Shown here one piece after another: positions 1-8,977 of a stretch of 64,000 nt of DNA. A program made the translations under genes and the position numbers. The stretch lies in NCBI GenBank assembly GCA_963793625.1, contig CAWCAT010000050.1:1-64000 (forward strand), read 5' to 3'. The stretch comes from G963668605 sp963793625 (lineage in GTDB: Bacteria; Acidobacteriota; Terriglobia; Bryobacterales; Bryobacteraceae). Under the pieces are notes generated by a model. That model did no database searches. It saw nothing but the letters and a program-made list of their open reading frames with translations, and had not been told where the DNA came from. Positions within the stretch are counted from its first letter, which is position 1. Each line of letters opens with the position of its first letter.

Positions 1-229
1 CAAGGAGCAGCAGAATCACCAAAACGTCTTTGAACTGTGCGAGGAATTTCTTCCAGGCGGGCACCGGCTTTTCCGCCGTCAACTCGTTTCGGCCAAACCT
101 TTCGAGCCGCGCGCGCGCCTCAGTTTCACTCAAACCCAGTCGAGCGTCCGCCCCGAGCGCTGCGATGACGAAGTCAGCCGTTTGCTGATAGGGGACTCTT
201 GGCGCCTGCGGAGTCGGGCTGGTAGTCAT
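1..229 (-). CDS. cation-transporting P-type ATPase, N-terminal fragment
   Basis: The gene starts at the ATG at 229-227 and runs off the left edge, so only about 76 residues are visible. They match the cation-ATPase N-terminal domain: a helical segment with GLSETEARARLERFGRNEL, then a basic stretch (PAWKKFLAQFKD) leading into the first hydrophobic helix (VLVILLLL). This layout is typical of Ca2+- or Mg2+-type P-type ATPases that pump cations across the inner membrane. The phosphorylation (DKTGT) and nucleotide-binding domains lie outside the window, so ion specificity cannot be judged. Confidence 0.8.
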   Translation of the reverse strand, partial: MTTSPTPQAPRVPYQQTADFVIAALGADARLGLSETEARARLERFGRNELTAEKPVPAWKKFLAQFKDVLVILLLL

Positions 230-559
230 ACGCCTTATTTAACCAGAGCCTTCTGCCGAGGGCAGCCAGAATGTGTCTTTCGCGAGCGACGCAAGTTGGG
301 CGCCGGTTCCCCAAGCGAGTCACCTTGTACGTTCTCCCGGCTCTGAAAGATCCGAACCGCCGGCAGACGAGCCGTTTCAGGCCCACCGTGTCGCTTGACA
401 GCCTCGGCCACTCCCTGAGAGGATCGAAACAGAATGAACGAGACGGGAAGTCGCTTCTTTTACCCCCGCGTCGCCTGGACAGAATTTGGACGCGGGAATG
501 ACCAATTTTTATCAGTGAAACACGCTCCACAGGAGCAAGAAACAGAAAGGTGAAATGTT
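230..559. other. intergenic, no gene recognised
   Basis: About 330 bases lie between the divergent ATPase and cupin genes. The open frames here on both strands have no recognisable domain and look like chance readings of GC-rich DNA. The stretch should hold both promoters, but I see no convincing -35/-10 pair. Confidence 0.5.
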
Positions 560-1776
560 ATGTCCGTACGCTCGATTGCAGAAAAGGCCATTGAACAGGG
601 AAAAGGCATCTTACGCCTGGCGCCCAACTGGGTGCCGCGCTCGTTCTGCGTTCCTGGAAGAAGGATCAAGCTCCATCCCGCCGACTATTACGCCCTGGGC
701 GGCGACCGGGGAGGCATCGACGAGCGGTGGTTCTCTTCGACCACGCCTGCTGACAACGGCCCGAAGACAAGCCCGAACGAGGGCCTGAGCTTCATCGTCG
801 TGGAGGACGGTTCGCGGACGGAGAAAGTGACCCTTCGGGACGCGGTCAGCGAGCTGAAGGGGGCCATCATCGGCGAGCGCCTCTGGGACGCGTACCAGTG
901 CTGGCCAATGTACTCGAAGTTCTTCGACAACAAGGGTCCGCTCCCGCACCACATCCATCACCGAGACCAGCACGCGAAGCTCGTGGGCCAAATGGGCAAG
1001 CCGGAATCGTATTTCTTCCCGGTCCAGCTCAACAACTACGGGGCGGATTTTCCCTACACGTTCTTCGGCCTGCAGCCGGGCACCACCAAAGACCAGCTGC
1101 GCGAATGCCTGCAGAACTTCACCAAGGGCGACAACAAGATCACCAATCTCTCGGCCGCCTACCGGCTGGAACCGGGAACCGGCTGGAACGTCCCGGCGGG
1201 GATCCTGCACGCTCCGGGGAGCCTGTGCACCTACGAGCCGCAGAAGGCCTCCGACGTGTTCGCGATGTACCAGTCGCTGACCGGCGACGCCATCATCCCC
1301 GAGGAACTTCTCTGGAAGAACACCCCGCCGGACAAGGTCGGCAACATCGATTACCTGATCGAGGTCGTGGATTGGGAGGCGAACACCGATCCAAACTTCG
1401 CGGCCCATCACTTCCGTCGTCCGAAGCCCGTCCGCCCGATCGAACGAAATGCGCGCTGAGGGCTACCAGGAGAACTGGATTACCTACGATACCGACGGAC
1501 TACAGCGCCAAGGAACTCACCGTGCTCCCAGGGAAGACCGTCACGATCAAAGATGGCGGGGCTTACGGCATGATCCTGCTCCAGGGCCATGGAAAGATGG
1601 GCGTGTGGGATATCGACACCCCTGCGATCATCCGCTACGGCCAGCTCACGATGGACGAGTTCTTCGTGACCGAAGACGCGGCGCGCGCAGGAGTGGTGAT
1701 CTCCAATCCCTCGAAGACCGACCCGATCGTCATGCTCAAGCACTTTGGGCCGGGGAACCCGGACATGAAGAAGTAA
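560..1776 (+). CDS. cupin-family protein, phosphomannose-isomerase-like (two frameshifts)
   Basis: The start is ATG 560, preceded by AAAGGTGAAATGTT. The first 290 or so residues form a cupin fold with a metal-binding cluster (LPHHIHHRDQHAKLVG) and a second half-motif (GWNVPAGILHAPGS), as in type I mannose-6-phosphate isomerase-like proteins. The frame breaks near 1455 (coding continues as EGYQENWITY) and again near 1490, after which a third frame carries KELTVLPGKTVTIKDGG and a C-terminal beta region ending GPGNPDMKK at 1776. Both breaks are shifts in the same direction within 40 bases. Substrate unknown; sugar or sugar-phosphate binding is inferred from the fold only. Pseudogene and sequencing error cannot be told apart here. 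Confidence 0.6.
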
Positions 1777-1945
1777 CGGAAACACGCCTTCCGCAGGCTT
1801 CATTTGAGACACCGAGACCACCACACCGATCCCGACGATCATCGGGCCTGACGCCAGCCAACTGCCGCCGGCCGCCGAGCTCGCCAAGCGCTTCCCCGTC
1901 ACTCCGTCGGATCACCTGAGGTCACAGGCCGACCTCCAGCACGTC

Positions 1946-2964
1946 ATGGACAACCTCAAGTTCGGCGTCGCCTTCTCCGACTACATGGCCCGGGCCACCT
2001 GGACTCCCGAGGGCGGCTGGCAGAACCTGCGCGTGGAACCGTACGGCCCGCTCTCGCTCGACCCCGCCGCCTCGGTGTTTCACTACGGCCAGGAGATTTT
2101 CGAGGGACTCAAAGCCTACCACCACGACGACGGCTCTATCTGGACGTTCCGTCCCGGCTTCAACGGTGCGCGCCTGAACAGCTCCGCCCGCCGGCTCGCG
2201 TTGCCCGAGCTCCCGGAGGAGGACTTCGTCGGTTCGCTCGCCGCACTCGTCGCCGCCGACCAGCGCTGGGTCCCGACCGTCAAAGGCAGCTCGCTCTACC
2301 TGCGCCCGTTCATGATCTCGACCGAGCCCTTCCTGGGCGTGCGCGCCGGCCACGTCATCGAGTATCTTGTGATAGCCTCTCCGGTAGGCCCGTACTTCAA
2401 GGGCGGCTTCCACCCCGTCGACATTTGGGTGGACCGCGACTACCACCGTTCCGGACCCGGCGGCATGGGCGCGGCCAAGACCGGCGGCAACTACGCGGCC
2501 AGCCTGCTCCCGCAGGTCAATGCGGGCAAGAAGGGCTTCTCACAGGTCTGCTTCCTCGACGCGAAGACCAAGACGGCCATCGACGAGCTCGGCGGCATGA
2601 ACCTCTTCGTCGTCAACGCCAACGGTACCGTGCGCACGCCGGCGCTGACCGGGAACATCCTCGAGGGCGGCACGCGTGCCGCCATCCTCCAGCTCCTCGT
2701 GGACGAGAACAAACCGGTACGTGAGGACCACATCGTCCTGTCCGAGCTGCTTGAGCAGATCGGGAGCGGCCAGGTCTCCGAGGTGTTCGCCTGCGGCACC
2801 GCTGCGGTCATCACGCCGATCGGCGGCTGGCGGGCGAGGACTTCGACGTCACGGTCGGCGATGGCACGCCCGGCGAGTGGACTCGGAAGCTTTACCACCA
2901 CCTGGCAGACATCCATTACGGGCGGCGGGAGGACCCGCACCACTGGATGTACCGCCTGATCTGA
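1946..2964 (+). CDS. ilvE: branched-chain amino acid aminotransferase (frameshift near C-terminus)
   Basis: PLP-dependent fold-type IV transaminase that interconverts Leu/Ile/Val and their 2-oxo acids in the cytoplasm. Hallmarks are HYGQEIFEGLKAY near the N-terminus, LYLRPFMI, the PLP-lysine region GMGAAKTGGNYAASL, and GGMNLFVV and FACGTAAVITPIG. The frame breaks at about 2825. The correct C-terminus follows in another frame (GEDFDVTVGDGTPGEWTRKL to HWMYRLI) and stops at 2962-2964. The frame is also open upstream of ATG 1946, and the codons from about 1872 read RFPVTPSDHLRSQ, which fits the usual N-terminal extension. The true start may therefore lie before 1946, although no ATG/GTG/TTG is present there in frame. 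The family is usually about 340-370 aa. Confidence 0.8.
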
Positions 2965-3535
2965 GGAAGATGCCTCGCAGTTGATCCCGCGCATCGCTTA
3001 GAAGCGTACATAGTAGTTTTCGGCACTGCCGCTCCAGCTCCGCAAGGAGTATGCGAGGCGCACTCAATGCGCCATTCGTCTTTTCAAACCCGATAACCGG
3101 CTTCCCGCTCCGCAGCGAAGATTTGCGGTGGAGCGGACCGCACGCGCCCTCACGACAATCTTCAAGCCTGTGAGTCGCTTACCACCCACGACCTCCATAG
3201 CAATCTTTGCAGCATAACTAGAAAGCAGTCTCAGACTAACATCCTGGCATTGGCTGCCTCTGCAAAACGCAGCGAGGATGTTGGGAAACCGAAGCTATCC
3301 TCTTCGATTTCCCAGTAATACAGCAGGACAAAAGATCGTGATATGAATGTGAACAAAGGTGTGCTGCAAAGGCCGAGGGGTCGGTTTGACAGGGCTTGGG
3401 AGAAGGACGATTGTCTGGCTGACCCAACCAGGTGCCTGAACTTTTCGGCGGACGCAAATGGTTTGGTATCCTCGGAGGAAGGCCTGTAGGGGGAAACAAG
3501 AATAACAGAAAACACTATAAATAAAAGGACACTTC
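2965..3535. other. intergenic, no gene recognised
   Basis: Some 570 bases of lower-GC sequence separate ilvE and wrbA. The overlapping minus-strand frames around 3231-3537 have no domain signature and no ribosome binding site, and I treat them as chance. The right end holds the wrbA leader and possible promoter. Confidence 0.5.
3493..3521 (+). promoter_or_regulatory. possible sigma70-type promoter of wrbA
   Basis: A TATAAA box at 3516-3521 lies 17 bases after GAAACA (3493-3498), which matches only the last three bases of a -35 consensus. An AAAGGAC ribosome binding site at 3524-3530 follows, then the ATG at 3536. The -10 is good and the -35 is weak. Confidence 0.3.
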
Positions 3536-4152
3536 ATGAAGGTGCTAATCGTTTACTACTCACTCTATGGTCACACGTACCAGCTCGCCCGAGCTGTGGA
3601 GAAAGGAGTCGCTTCGGTGAACGGCGCTGAGCCGGTGCTCCGCCGGGTGCAGGAATTCGAATCCGTGCTGAAGGATACTGCGCAGAGCCAGCACGCCAGC
3701 AAGTTGCGCGAGGAAACCAAAGCCATTCCCGTTTGCACTGTGGACGACTTGCGGCAGGCCGATGCGGTGCTCTTCGGCTCCCCGACGCGTTACGGCAACA
3801 TGACTGCCCAGATGAAGCTGCTGCTCGACAGCACGGTGGAACTCTGGCTCAAGGGCGAGATGGAAGGCAAACCCGCCGGCGTCTTTACCTCCACGGCGTC
3901 CACTCACGGCGGCCAGGAAACCACACTGCTGACAATGATGGTTCCGTTGTTGCATCTGGGCATGATCATTGTGGGTCTGCCTTATTCGTATGAGGGGATG
4001 ATCCACACCGAGGGCCGCGGCAGCACGCCTTACGGCGCCAGCGCCTGGCCGGTGCACGAGGAGAACTTCAGCCCCGGCCCGAAGATCTGAGCTTAGCTCA
4101 AGCTCTCGGAAAGAGAGTCGCCGAAATCGCACTCAAGGTTCGGGCAAGGTAG
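3536..4152 (+). CDS. wrbA: NAD(P)H:quinone oxidoreductase, WrbA type (C-terminal frameshift)
   Basis: Flavodoxin-fold FMN enzyme performing two-electron reduction of quinones. The N-terminal phosphate-binding loop is YYSLYGHTYQLA, followed by GSPTRYGNMTAQMK, the STASTHGGQETT segment and GLPYSYEG, all diagnostic of WrbA. The uninterrupted frame ends at 4090. However, the expected C-terminal helix (EDLSLAQALGKRVAEIALK) continues in another frame from about 4070 to a TAG at 4150-4152, so one indel lies in the run of C and G near 4070. Start ATG 3536 has a good AAAGGA site. It is followed by pirin and yceI genes, a common redox-stress neighbourhood. Confidence 0.85.
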
Positions 4153-4218
4153 CAGTTCTTGATCTAAACCAAAATCTTCACGGATGCGAGTGCGGTCAGC
4201 AAAACCAACCGACGTTAT

Positions 4219-5121
4219 ATGTCACTGCGACCCATTAGACGGCTCATTCAAGCCAAACCCACGCTGGAAGGCGCGGGCGTGCGTCTGCGCCGCGCCTTCG
4301 GCTTCGGCAATACCACCGATTTCGATCCGTTCCTGCTCCTGGACGATTTCCGCAACGACATCCCGGAGGATTACCTGGCCGGCTTTCCCTGGCATCCCCA
4401 TCGCGGCATCGAAACCATCACTTATGTCCTGGCCGGCACTGTCGAGCACGGCGACAGCCTGGGCAACCACGGCAGCATTGGCGCCGGTGACATCCAATGG
4501 ATGACCGCCGGCCGTGGCATCATCCACCAGGAAATGCCCAAGGGCGACCCGGTCGGCCAAATGCACGGCTTCCAGTTATGGGCCAACCTGCCGGCATCCC
4601 TCAAAATGACGGCGCCCCGCTACCAGGAGGTCAAATCGCCGGAGATCCCGGAAGTCACCGACGACGACGGCACCCGGGCACGGGTTGTGTGCGGAAATTT
4701 CTGGGGCAAACGCGGGCCCATTGAAGGCATCGCCGCCGACCCCATCTACATCGATGTGACCGTGCCGCCGGGCAAACGAAAGATCCTGCCCGTCGAGACC
4801 ACCCGGCAGGCCTTTGCTTACGTGTTTGCCGGCAGCGGAAAATTCTGCAACGCCTCCAAACCGCTGGCGGTGCCGACCGAAGGGGTCAAATGGCTCGAAA
4901 CCGCCCCGCCCACCGAAGCCGGCAACCGCTCGCTCATCCTGTTCGACCGGGGCGATGAGGTTGCGGTCCAGGCCGGCGACGAGGGCATCCGCTTTTTGCT
5001 GGTCTCCGGCAAGCCCCTGCAGGAGCCGGTGGCCTGGTATGGCCCAATTGTGATGAACACGCAGGAACAGCTCCAGCAGGCCTTCGAGGAATTGCGCGAA
5101 GGGACCTTTCTGAAGACATAG
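4219..5121 (+). CDS. pirin family protein
   Basis: Bicupin protein of 300 aa, the usual size. The N-terminal cupin carries the metal-binding residues in FPWHPHRGIETITYVLAG and VEHGDSLGNHG, then GDIQWMTAGRGIIHQE. These His/Glu ligands bind Fe in characterised pirins, some of which show quercetin dioxygenase or redox-regulatory activity. The C-terminal cupin (from about residue 175) is degenerate, as usual. It lies 66 bases after the real end of wrbA and 28 bases before yceI, so the three are probably co-transcribed. The exact role is not predictable from sequence. Confidence 0.88.
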   Translation: MSLRPIRRLIQAKPTLEGAGVRLRRAFGFGNTTDFDPFLLLDDFRNDIPEDYLAGFPWHPHRGIETITYVLAGTVEHGDSLGNHGSIGAGDIQWMTAGRGIIHQEMPKGDPVGQMHGFQLWANLPASLKMTAPRYQEVKSPEIPEVTDDDGTRARVVCGNFWGKRGPIEGIAADPIYIDVTVPPGKRKILPVETTRQAFAYVFAGSGKFCNASKPLAVPTEGVKWLETAPPTEAGNRSLILFDRGDEVAVQAGDEGIRFLLVSGKPLQEPVAWYGPIVMNTQEQLQQAFEELREGTFLKT

Positions 5122-5149
5122 CGCGGTATAACAAAAAGGATCATCTATT

Positions 5150-5352
5150 ATGCGGATTAAACGAATATTAACACTTATCGCAGCGACAGTGTTTCTGAGT
5201 TCTCTCGCTTACGCGGCGGACACTTACAAGATAGACCCGGCCCACACGAGCATCAGCTTTTCCGTCAGGCACCTGGGGCTGAGCAACGTTAGGGGGCAGT
5301 TCAAGGAGTTTGCAGGGACGATTGTGCTCGATAACGGCAACATCACGGAGGC
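5150..5352 (+). pseudogene. YceI-family lipid-binding protein, truncated after about 67 residues
   Basis: Starts at ATG 5150 after an AAAAAGGATC site. It has a signal peptide (KRILTLIAATVFLSSLAYA) and then the typical YceI start TYKIDPAHTSISFSVRHLG. Similarity stops after DNGNITEA at about 5350. From there the DNA is the antisense of a truncated integrase, and the fused frame runs on to a stop at 5476 without YceI sequence. YceI proteins are normally about 190 aa, so the beta-barrel cannot form. Periplasmic isoprenoid/lipid binding would have been the role. Confidence 0.75.
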
Positions 5353-6157
5353 GATTAGTTCGGCGGCTGTTCCGCTTGGGTTCTTTCGTTACAATTTGGC
5401 CTTTTTTCTCGCCAGGCATCTTGAGCCTTTGGAGCGTTCTGCGAACCGTGAGCGTGCCCGCGTCAAAGTCGATTGATGACCACTGCACCGCAAGCGCCTC
5501 GCCTTTTCTGAGCCCCAAGGCAAGCGCAACTGCAAAGAGCGTCCCGAGCCGGTTCTGTTCAGCTGCAGCGAGGAAGCGCTGGGCTTCGGCTGCGGTGTAC
5601 GGTCGAATTTCGGCGTGTTCGACCTTGGGGAAGTCCACCAGCAGAGCGACGTTGCGCGGGATGAGATCATGCTTTACGGCTGCGCTAAGCGCTAGCCTGA
5701 GCACCACGAGACAGTATTTCACCGTCTGTGGTGACAGGATTTCGGTTTCGTCTGAATCGGGCTTCGCCGGTTTTGGCTTCAGCAGTTCCCGCTTCATCTT
5801 TTCGATGTGCGGCGCGGTCAGGTTCTGAAGGGGAACCCTACCGAGCGCGGGTGTTAGGTGCAGCCGGACGACGCTCTCGTAAGAAATGTAGGTTGCCGGC
5901 GCAACATTCGCCTCAACGGTTTCGAGCCACTGCTTCAAGTATCGTTGAACTGTTTGACGCTCGGGTGCGATGTTGAAACCGAGTTGCTGGTCCCTGAGGG
6001 CCTTTTTAAGTTTCTCCTGAACGGCCTGTCGGGTTGGCGCTTCGATCTGCTTTCGCCAGCGCTTGCCGTTCCGGTACCCGAGGTCTACTATTGCGCGCCA
6101 CCGCCCATCAGGCAACTTGAAAATTGAGCCTTCGCCTTGGCCGCGTTTTTTAGCCAT
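5350..6157 (-). pseudogene. phage-type tyrosine recombinase, C-terminus lost
   Basis: The minus-strand start is ATG at 6157. The N-terminal Arm/AP2-like DNA-binding domain (MAKKRGQGEGSIFKLPDGRW), the SAM-like core-binding domain (residues about 65-165) and the start of the catalytic domain, including the first catalytic Arg (ALGLRKGEALAVQW), are present. The frame enters antisense yceI sequence after the segment PKRNSRRTN at about 5350, so the box-II HxxR, the later His and the nucleophilic Tyr are all missing. It is sandwiched between a 3'-truncated yceI and a 5'-degenerate SDR gene, and is probably the scar of an integrated element. Confidence 0.75.
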
Positions 6158-6183
6158 CTAGACTTGCTCCATTGTTGGGGTTA

Positions 6184-6943
6184 AGGTTTTGGTGCTCTGC
6201 CTGCAGGGATCGTTGCCGCCCTGTCGGCGGCGGCATTGCCCAAGCGCTGGCCGTGGCCGGCTGGGACGTGGCGGTCAACTACAACAGCGACGAACCAGGC
6301 GCCCAGGCCACTGCGGCAGATGTCCGAGACGCCGGAAGGCAGGCATGGGTCGTGCAAGCCGACGTCGGTTATAGCGACCAGGTCGACCGCATGTTCGCGG
6401 AGCTCGCCGAGAACAGGCGCCGGACCCCTGAACGTGCTGGTCAACAACGCTGGCGTACAGACGTGGAGTCCCCTGGCTGAATTGAGCGAAGAGGACTGGG
6501 ACCGCACGATCCGAACCAATCTCAAGGGAACGTTTCTTTGCAGTCAGCGGGCGGCGCGCCTGATGCGCGGCCACGGCGGCTCGATCATCAACATAGGATC
6601 GGGCGCATCGAAATTGCCTTTTCCCTGCCTGGGTGATTATTGCGCCTCCAAGGGCGGCATCGAGAATCTGACGGCCGTGTCGGCGGTTGAGTTCGGACCT
6701 TGGAAGATTCGCGTGAACTGCGTGGCCCCCGGTGCCGTGGAGATTGAGCGCACGAAGCAGGAGAGTCCAGACTATGACGCAACATGGTCGCCATTGACAC
6801 CTTTGCGCCGGATCGGCCACGTCGAGGACGTCGCTGCGGCGGTCGCCTTCCTGGCGGGCGATGGCGCGTCCTTCATCTCCGGACAAACCCTGTACGTTAA
6901 CGGCGGCTTGTTCCGCCAGGGACCTTGGCCGTACAAACATTGA
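6184..6943 (+). CDS. short-chain dehydrogenase/reductase (5' end degenerate, one frameshift)
   Basis: Classical SDR of the FabG-like type, an NAD(P)-dependent oxidoreductase. Recognisable sequence begins near 6223 with GGGIAQALAVAGWDVAVNY, but the preceding TGxxxGIG nucleotide loop is garbled and no start codon fits, next to the integrase junction. The frame shifts near 6412 and continues LNVLVNNAG, IINIGSGAS (catalytic Ser), DYCASKGG (YxxxK) and IRVNCVAPGAV, ending GPWPYKH at 6943. Substrate unknown. It ends right at the promoter of the GntR gene, and the two may belong to one sugar or alcohol pathway. Confidence 0.7.
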
Positions 6944-6968
6944 CATATCACATCATGTCTTTCAAAAT
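6940..6968 (+). promoter_or_regulatory. promoter of the gntR gene with a TGACATATCA operator-like site
   Basis: TTGACA (6940-6945) and CAAAAT (6963-6968) are separated by 17 bases and lie 15 bases before the GntR start. The imperfect 10-bp dyad TGACATATCA (6941-6950) overlaps the -35. Its exact reverse complement TGATATGTCA occurs in the spacers of two other promoters, at 8366-8375 and 20609-20618. Autoregulation by the GntR protein is inferred. Confidence 0.55.
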
Positions 6969-6983
6969 GAGATAAGAACTGAC

Positions 6984-7695
6984 ATGCCTGCCAAAAAAAT
7001 GCCGAAGACACGTTCGTTGCGTGGATCTCTTTCCGAACAGGCGTACCAGACCGTGCGCCGAATGATTCTGCGCGGGGAACTGCCGCCCGGAGCAGCGATC
7101 GCCCGGCGTCCGCTGGCCAAGCAGCTGGGGATGAGCTTCCTGCCTATCTCCGAGGCCTTGCAGCGTCTGGAACACGACGGTCTTCTCGAGAGCTGGCCAC
7201 GAGTTGGCACGCGCGTGAGGTTGCCCACCGTTCAACGACGTGCGCGGCAACTACGTGATCCGCGAAGCGTTGGAATCGCAATCCGCACGGCTCTTTGCCG
7301 AGAAGGCCAGTTCCGCGGAAAAGGAAGAGGTCCGGCGGATGGCTGAGGCTGTCGATGCCATGCAAGCCGACCCGAAGATCGACTTTTTCGATTTCTTCAG
7401 CATTCACGAGCGCTTTCACCGGCGGATCGCCGAATGCGCCGGCTGCAACCCGCTGAGCGACGCCATCGCGAAGACCAACACGCTGATTCGCACCTGGCAG
7501 TACGCGGCGATCTCCGACTATCGCGACATGCCGCCGCACTTCCACGCCGCACTGGTGGACGAGTTGGGGGCCGGAGATCCGGAACGCGCCGACCGGGTCA
7601 TGCGCCAGCACGTGCGGCACGGCATGGACGAAGTACTCCGGCGAATCGAGCGGTTCCTCTCCGGGGAACTCGCGGCGCCGGCAGCCAGGCAGTAG
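6984..7695 (+). CDS. GntR-family regulator, FadR/FCD subfamily (one frameshift)
   Basis: The start is ATG 6984. The N-terminal winged helix spans residues about 12-80 (SEQAYQTVRRMILRGELPPG, then PLAKQLGMSFLPISEALQRL). The frame breaks near 7228 and continues with the FCD ligand-binding domain: YVIREALESQSARLFAEKA, FSIHERFHRRIAECAG, HFHAALVDEL and MRQHVRHGMDEVL, which carry the His residues that bind a metal in this subfamily. Such regulators respond to carboxylates or sugar acids. It is positioned to act on the shared TGAYATRTCA site described at 6940, 8357 and 20600. Confidence 0.8.
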
Positions 7696-7785
7696 ATACA
7701 CCGATGACGGGGAGCGCTTCTCGGAATCCGTGGGCAGCATCGTCGCCATCCAGCGCAGCCGGTCAGAGCTGAAGTCCGGTGCGAC

Positions 7786-7920
7786 TCAGACCTGTTCGGG
7801 AACGACGTAAGGCTTGCGGTATTCGCGCGTCAGGATGCGATTGGCTTCGGCATCGCCCCTGAACAGCCACTTTGCGGTATCGAAGGACAGCCTTTCGCCC
7901 AAGTTGCTCATGTGGGGTCC
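7786..7920 (-). pseudogene. Gfo/Idh/MocA oxidoreductase, C-terminal scrap
   Basis: Read on the minus strand, this piece encodes ERLSFDTAKWLF, GDAEANRILTREY and RKPYVVPEQV followed by a stop. This is the typical C-terminal end of this oxidoreductase family (compare NRLLHYAYRKPYVLRV of the intact gene at 22806-24128). No N-terminal Rossmann domain is nearby, so it is a remnant. Confidence 0.6.
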
Positions 7921-8318
7921 GGTCCCAAGCCTTTTTCTCAGTGAATTTCTCCGCCATCACGCGCTTTGTCGACCGACGACATTGACCGCGCCGGACGTTC
8001 ATTCTCCGCCGGTTAACAGCTTTCGCACCTCGCCGACCATCTGGCAGTTCCCGTAATCGTAGGTCGTGAACTGCCGTTGGCGCCCAGGATTTGAGGCGAG
8101 TACATTCTCAATCGGCGAGAACGAATCATTTCGCAGCCCGGCATGACCACGGCAGTAGTGTGCGGCAAGGTCGCCTCGACAAACTCGCGGATCATCTGCC
8201 GCACTTGTGCCAGAAGACGTACGCGAACAGCTTCGTGGCCTTTTCAACGAAGCGCTCATCGCAGTATCCGAAATCCCTGAGCTGCCGCGGGCCCCATGTG
8301 CGGGGGCCGCCGAACAGC
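7921..8318 (-). pseudogene. degenerate minus-strand coding sequence, family unknown
   Basis: Three short minus-strand stretches in different frames look protein-like and follow one another: RTWGPRQLRDFGYCDERFVE to LFAYVFWHK, then VRQMIREFVEATLPHTTAVV to PGCEMIR, then TTYDYGNCQMVGEVRKLLTG to a stop at about 7999. Together they resemble one gene broken by at least two frameshifts. I do not recognise the family. Confidence 0.35.
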
Positions 8319-8465
8319 GGGCCGGCGCTGTTTGTTATAACGAAATGATTGTACAGTTGACTTAGTGATATGTCAGTGGTATATTCAGGTCTCGTTTGGT
8401 GATGAAGAAATCCGTACGAAGGGACAAATCAAGCTTTTCTTTGCGGCTCCTAGCCGTTGTTTGAC
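8319..8465 (+). repeat. mosaic promoter-bearing repeat, copy 1
   Basis: This is nearly identical to 20562-20676 and to most of 12441-12540. The shared sequence begins GGGCCGGCGCTGTTTGTT, covers ACGAAATGATTGTACAG, and ends in this copy with the CTAGCCGTTGTTTGA block. Copy 1 keeps the full promoter (8357-8385), sits directly before the TonB-receptor remnant and may be close to the ancestral arrangement. The first bases are the 3' end of an FG-GAP-type gene, as in copy 2. Confidence 0.75.
8357..8385 (+). promoter_or_regulatory. sigma70-type promoter with TGATATGTCA site
   Basis: TTGACT (8357-8362), a 17-base spacer and TATATT (8380-8385) make a strong promoter reading toward the TonB-receptor remnant and the FG-GAP gene. 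TGATATGTCA (8366-8375) lies inside the spacer, where a bound repressor would block RNA polymerase. Confidence 0.7.
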
Positions 8466-8516
8466 TGTCTGGAATTCAGTTGCTTCCGGCGCAGACCTTA
8501 CGACTCTAACCTGTCT

Positions 8517-8893
8517 ATGCATCGTATTGTTCTCGTCCTATGCGCGGTGGCTTGCCTGGCCGGCCGCATGACCGGTCAGACATTCGCCGGTAATCTCACA
8601 GGGATGGTTACGGACCCAAACCAAGCCGCCATCGCGGGCGCCGATGTCGTGCTGACAAACGTCAATACGGGTGAGGTGCGGAAGTTGGTGTCGAATGAAA
8701 CCGGCATGTACACTTTCTCGCAGTTGCTGCCCCGCAACTACTCACTGGCAGTAACGAAGCAGGGATTTCGTGAACACCGGCGAACGGGTATTGAACTGAG
8801 CACAAGCCAGACCGTTCGTGTGGAGGCAACTGGCGCTGGGACAGGTCAGCGAATCCGTGGAGGTGACCGCAGCGGCGCCTCTGGTGGACAGTC
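8517..8893 (+). pseudogene. TonB-dependent receptor (Oar-type), N-terminal remnant
   Basis: From ATG 8517 there is a signal peptide (RIVLVLCAVACLAG) and a carboxypeptidase-regulatory-like domain (GQTFAGNLTGMVTDPNQAA, VNTGEVRKL, YSLAVTKQGFREHRR). It is closely paralogous to the first 125 residues of the receptor at 32942. A one-base slip near 8827 moves the continuation (LALGQVSESVEVTAAAPLVD) to another frame. Similarity ends at about 8893, and the plug and barrel (nearly 1000 residues) are gone. The following bases before the next start faintly resemble the C-terminus of a DegT-type aminotransferase (ADKEEIIWAFAKVLAA), a guess only. Confidence 0.8.
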
Positions 8894-8977
8894 TTGTCTC
8901 ACACGGGCGGACAAGGAAGAAATCATCTGGGCGTTTGCCAAAGTGCTCGCGGCTGGCCGCGAGGAGGGAGTCAAGAA

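Noticed and set aside
611..1411. Long minus-strand open frame opposite the cupin gene
   Set aside because: It mirrors a GC-rich coding region with a clear cupin on the plus strand, and has no domain signature of its own.
3231..3537. Overlapping small minus-strand frames before wrbA
   Set aside because: Three frames overlap in the same stretch with no ribosome sites or motifs. The region is lower-GC intergenic sequence with the wrbA promoter.
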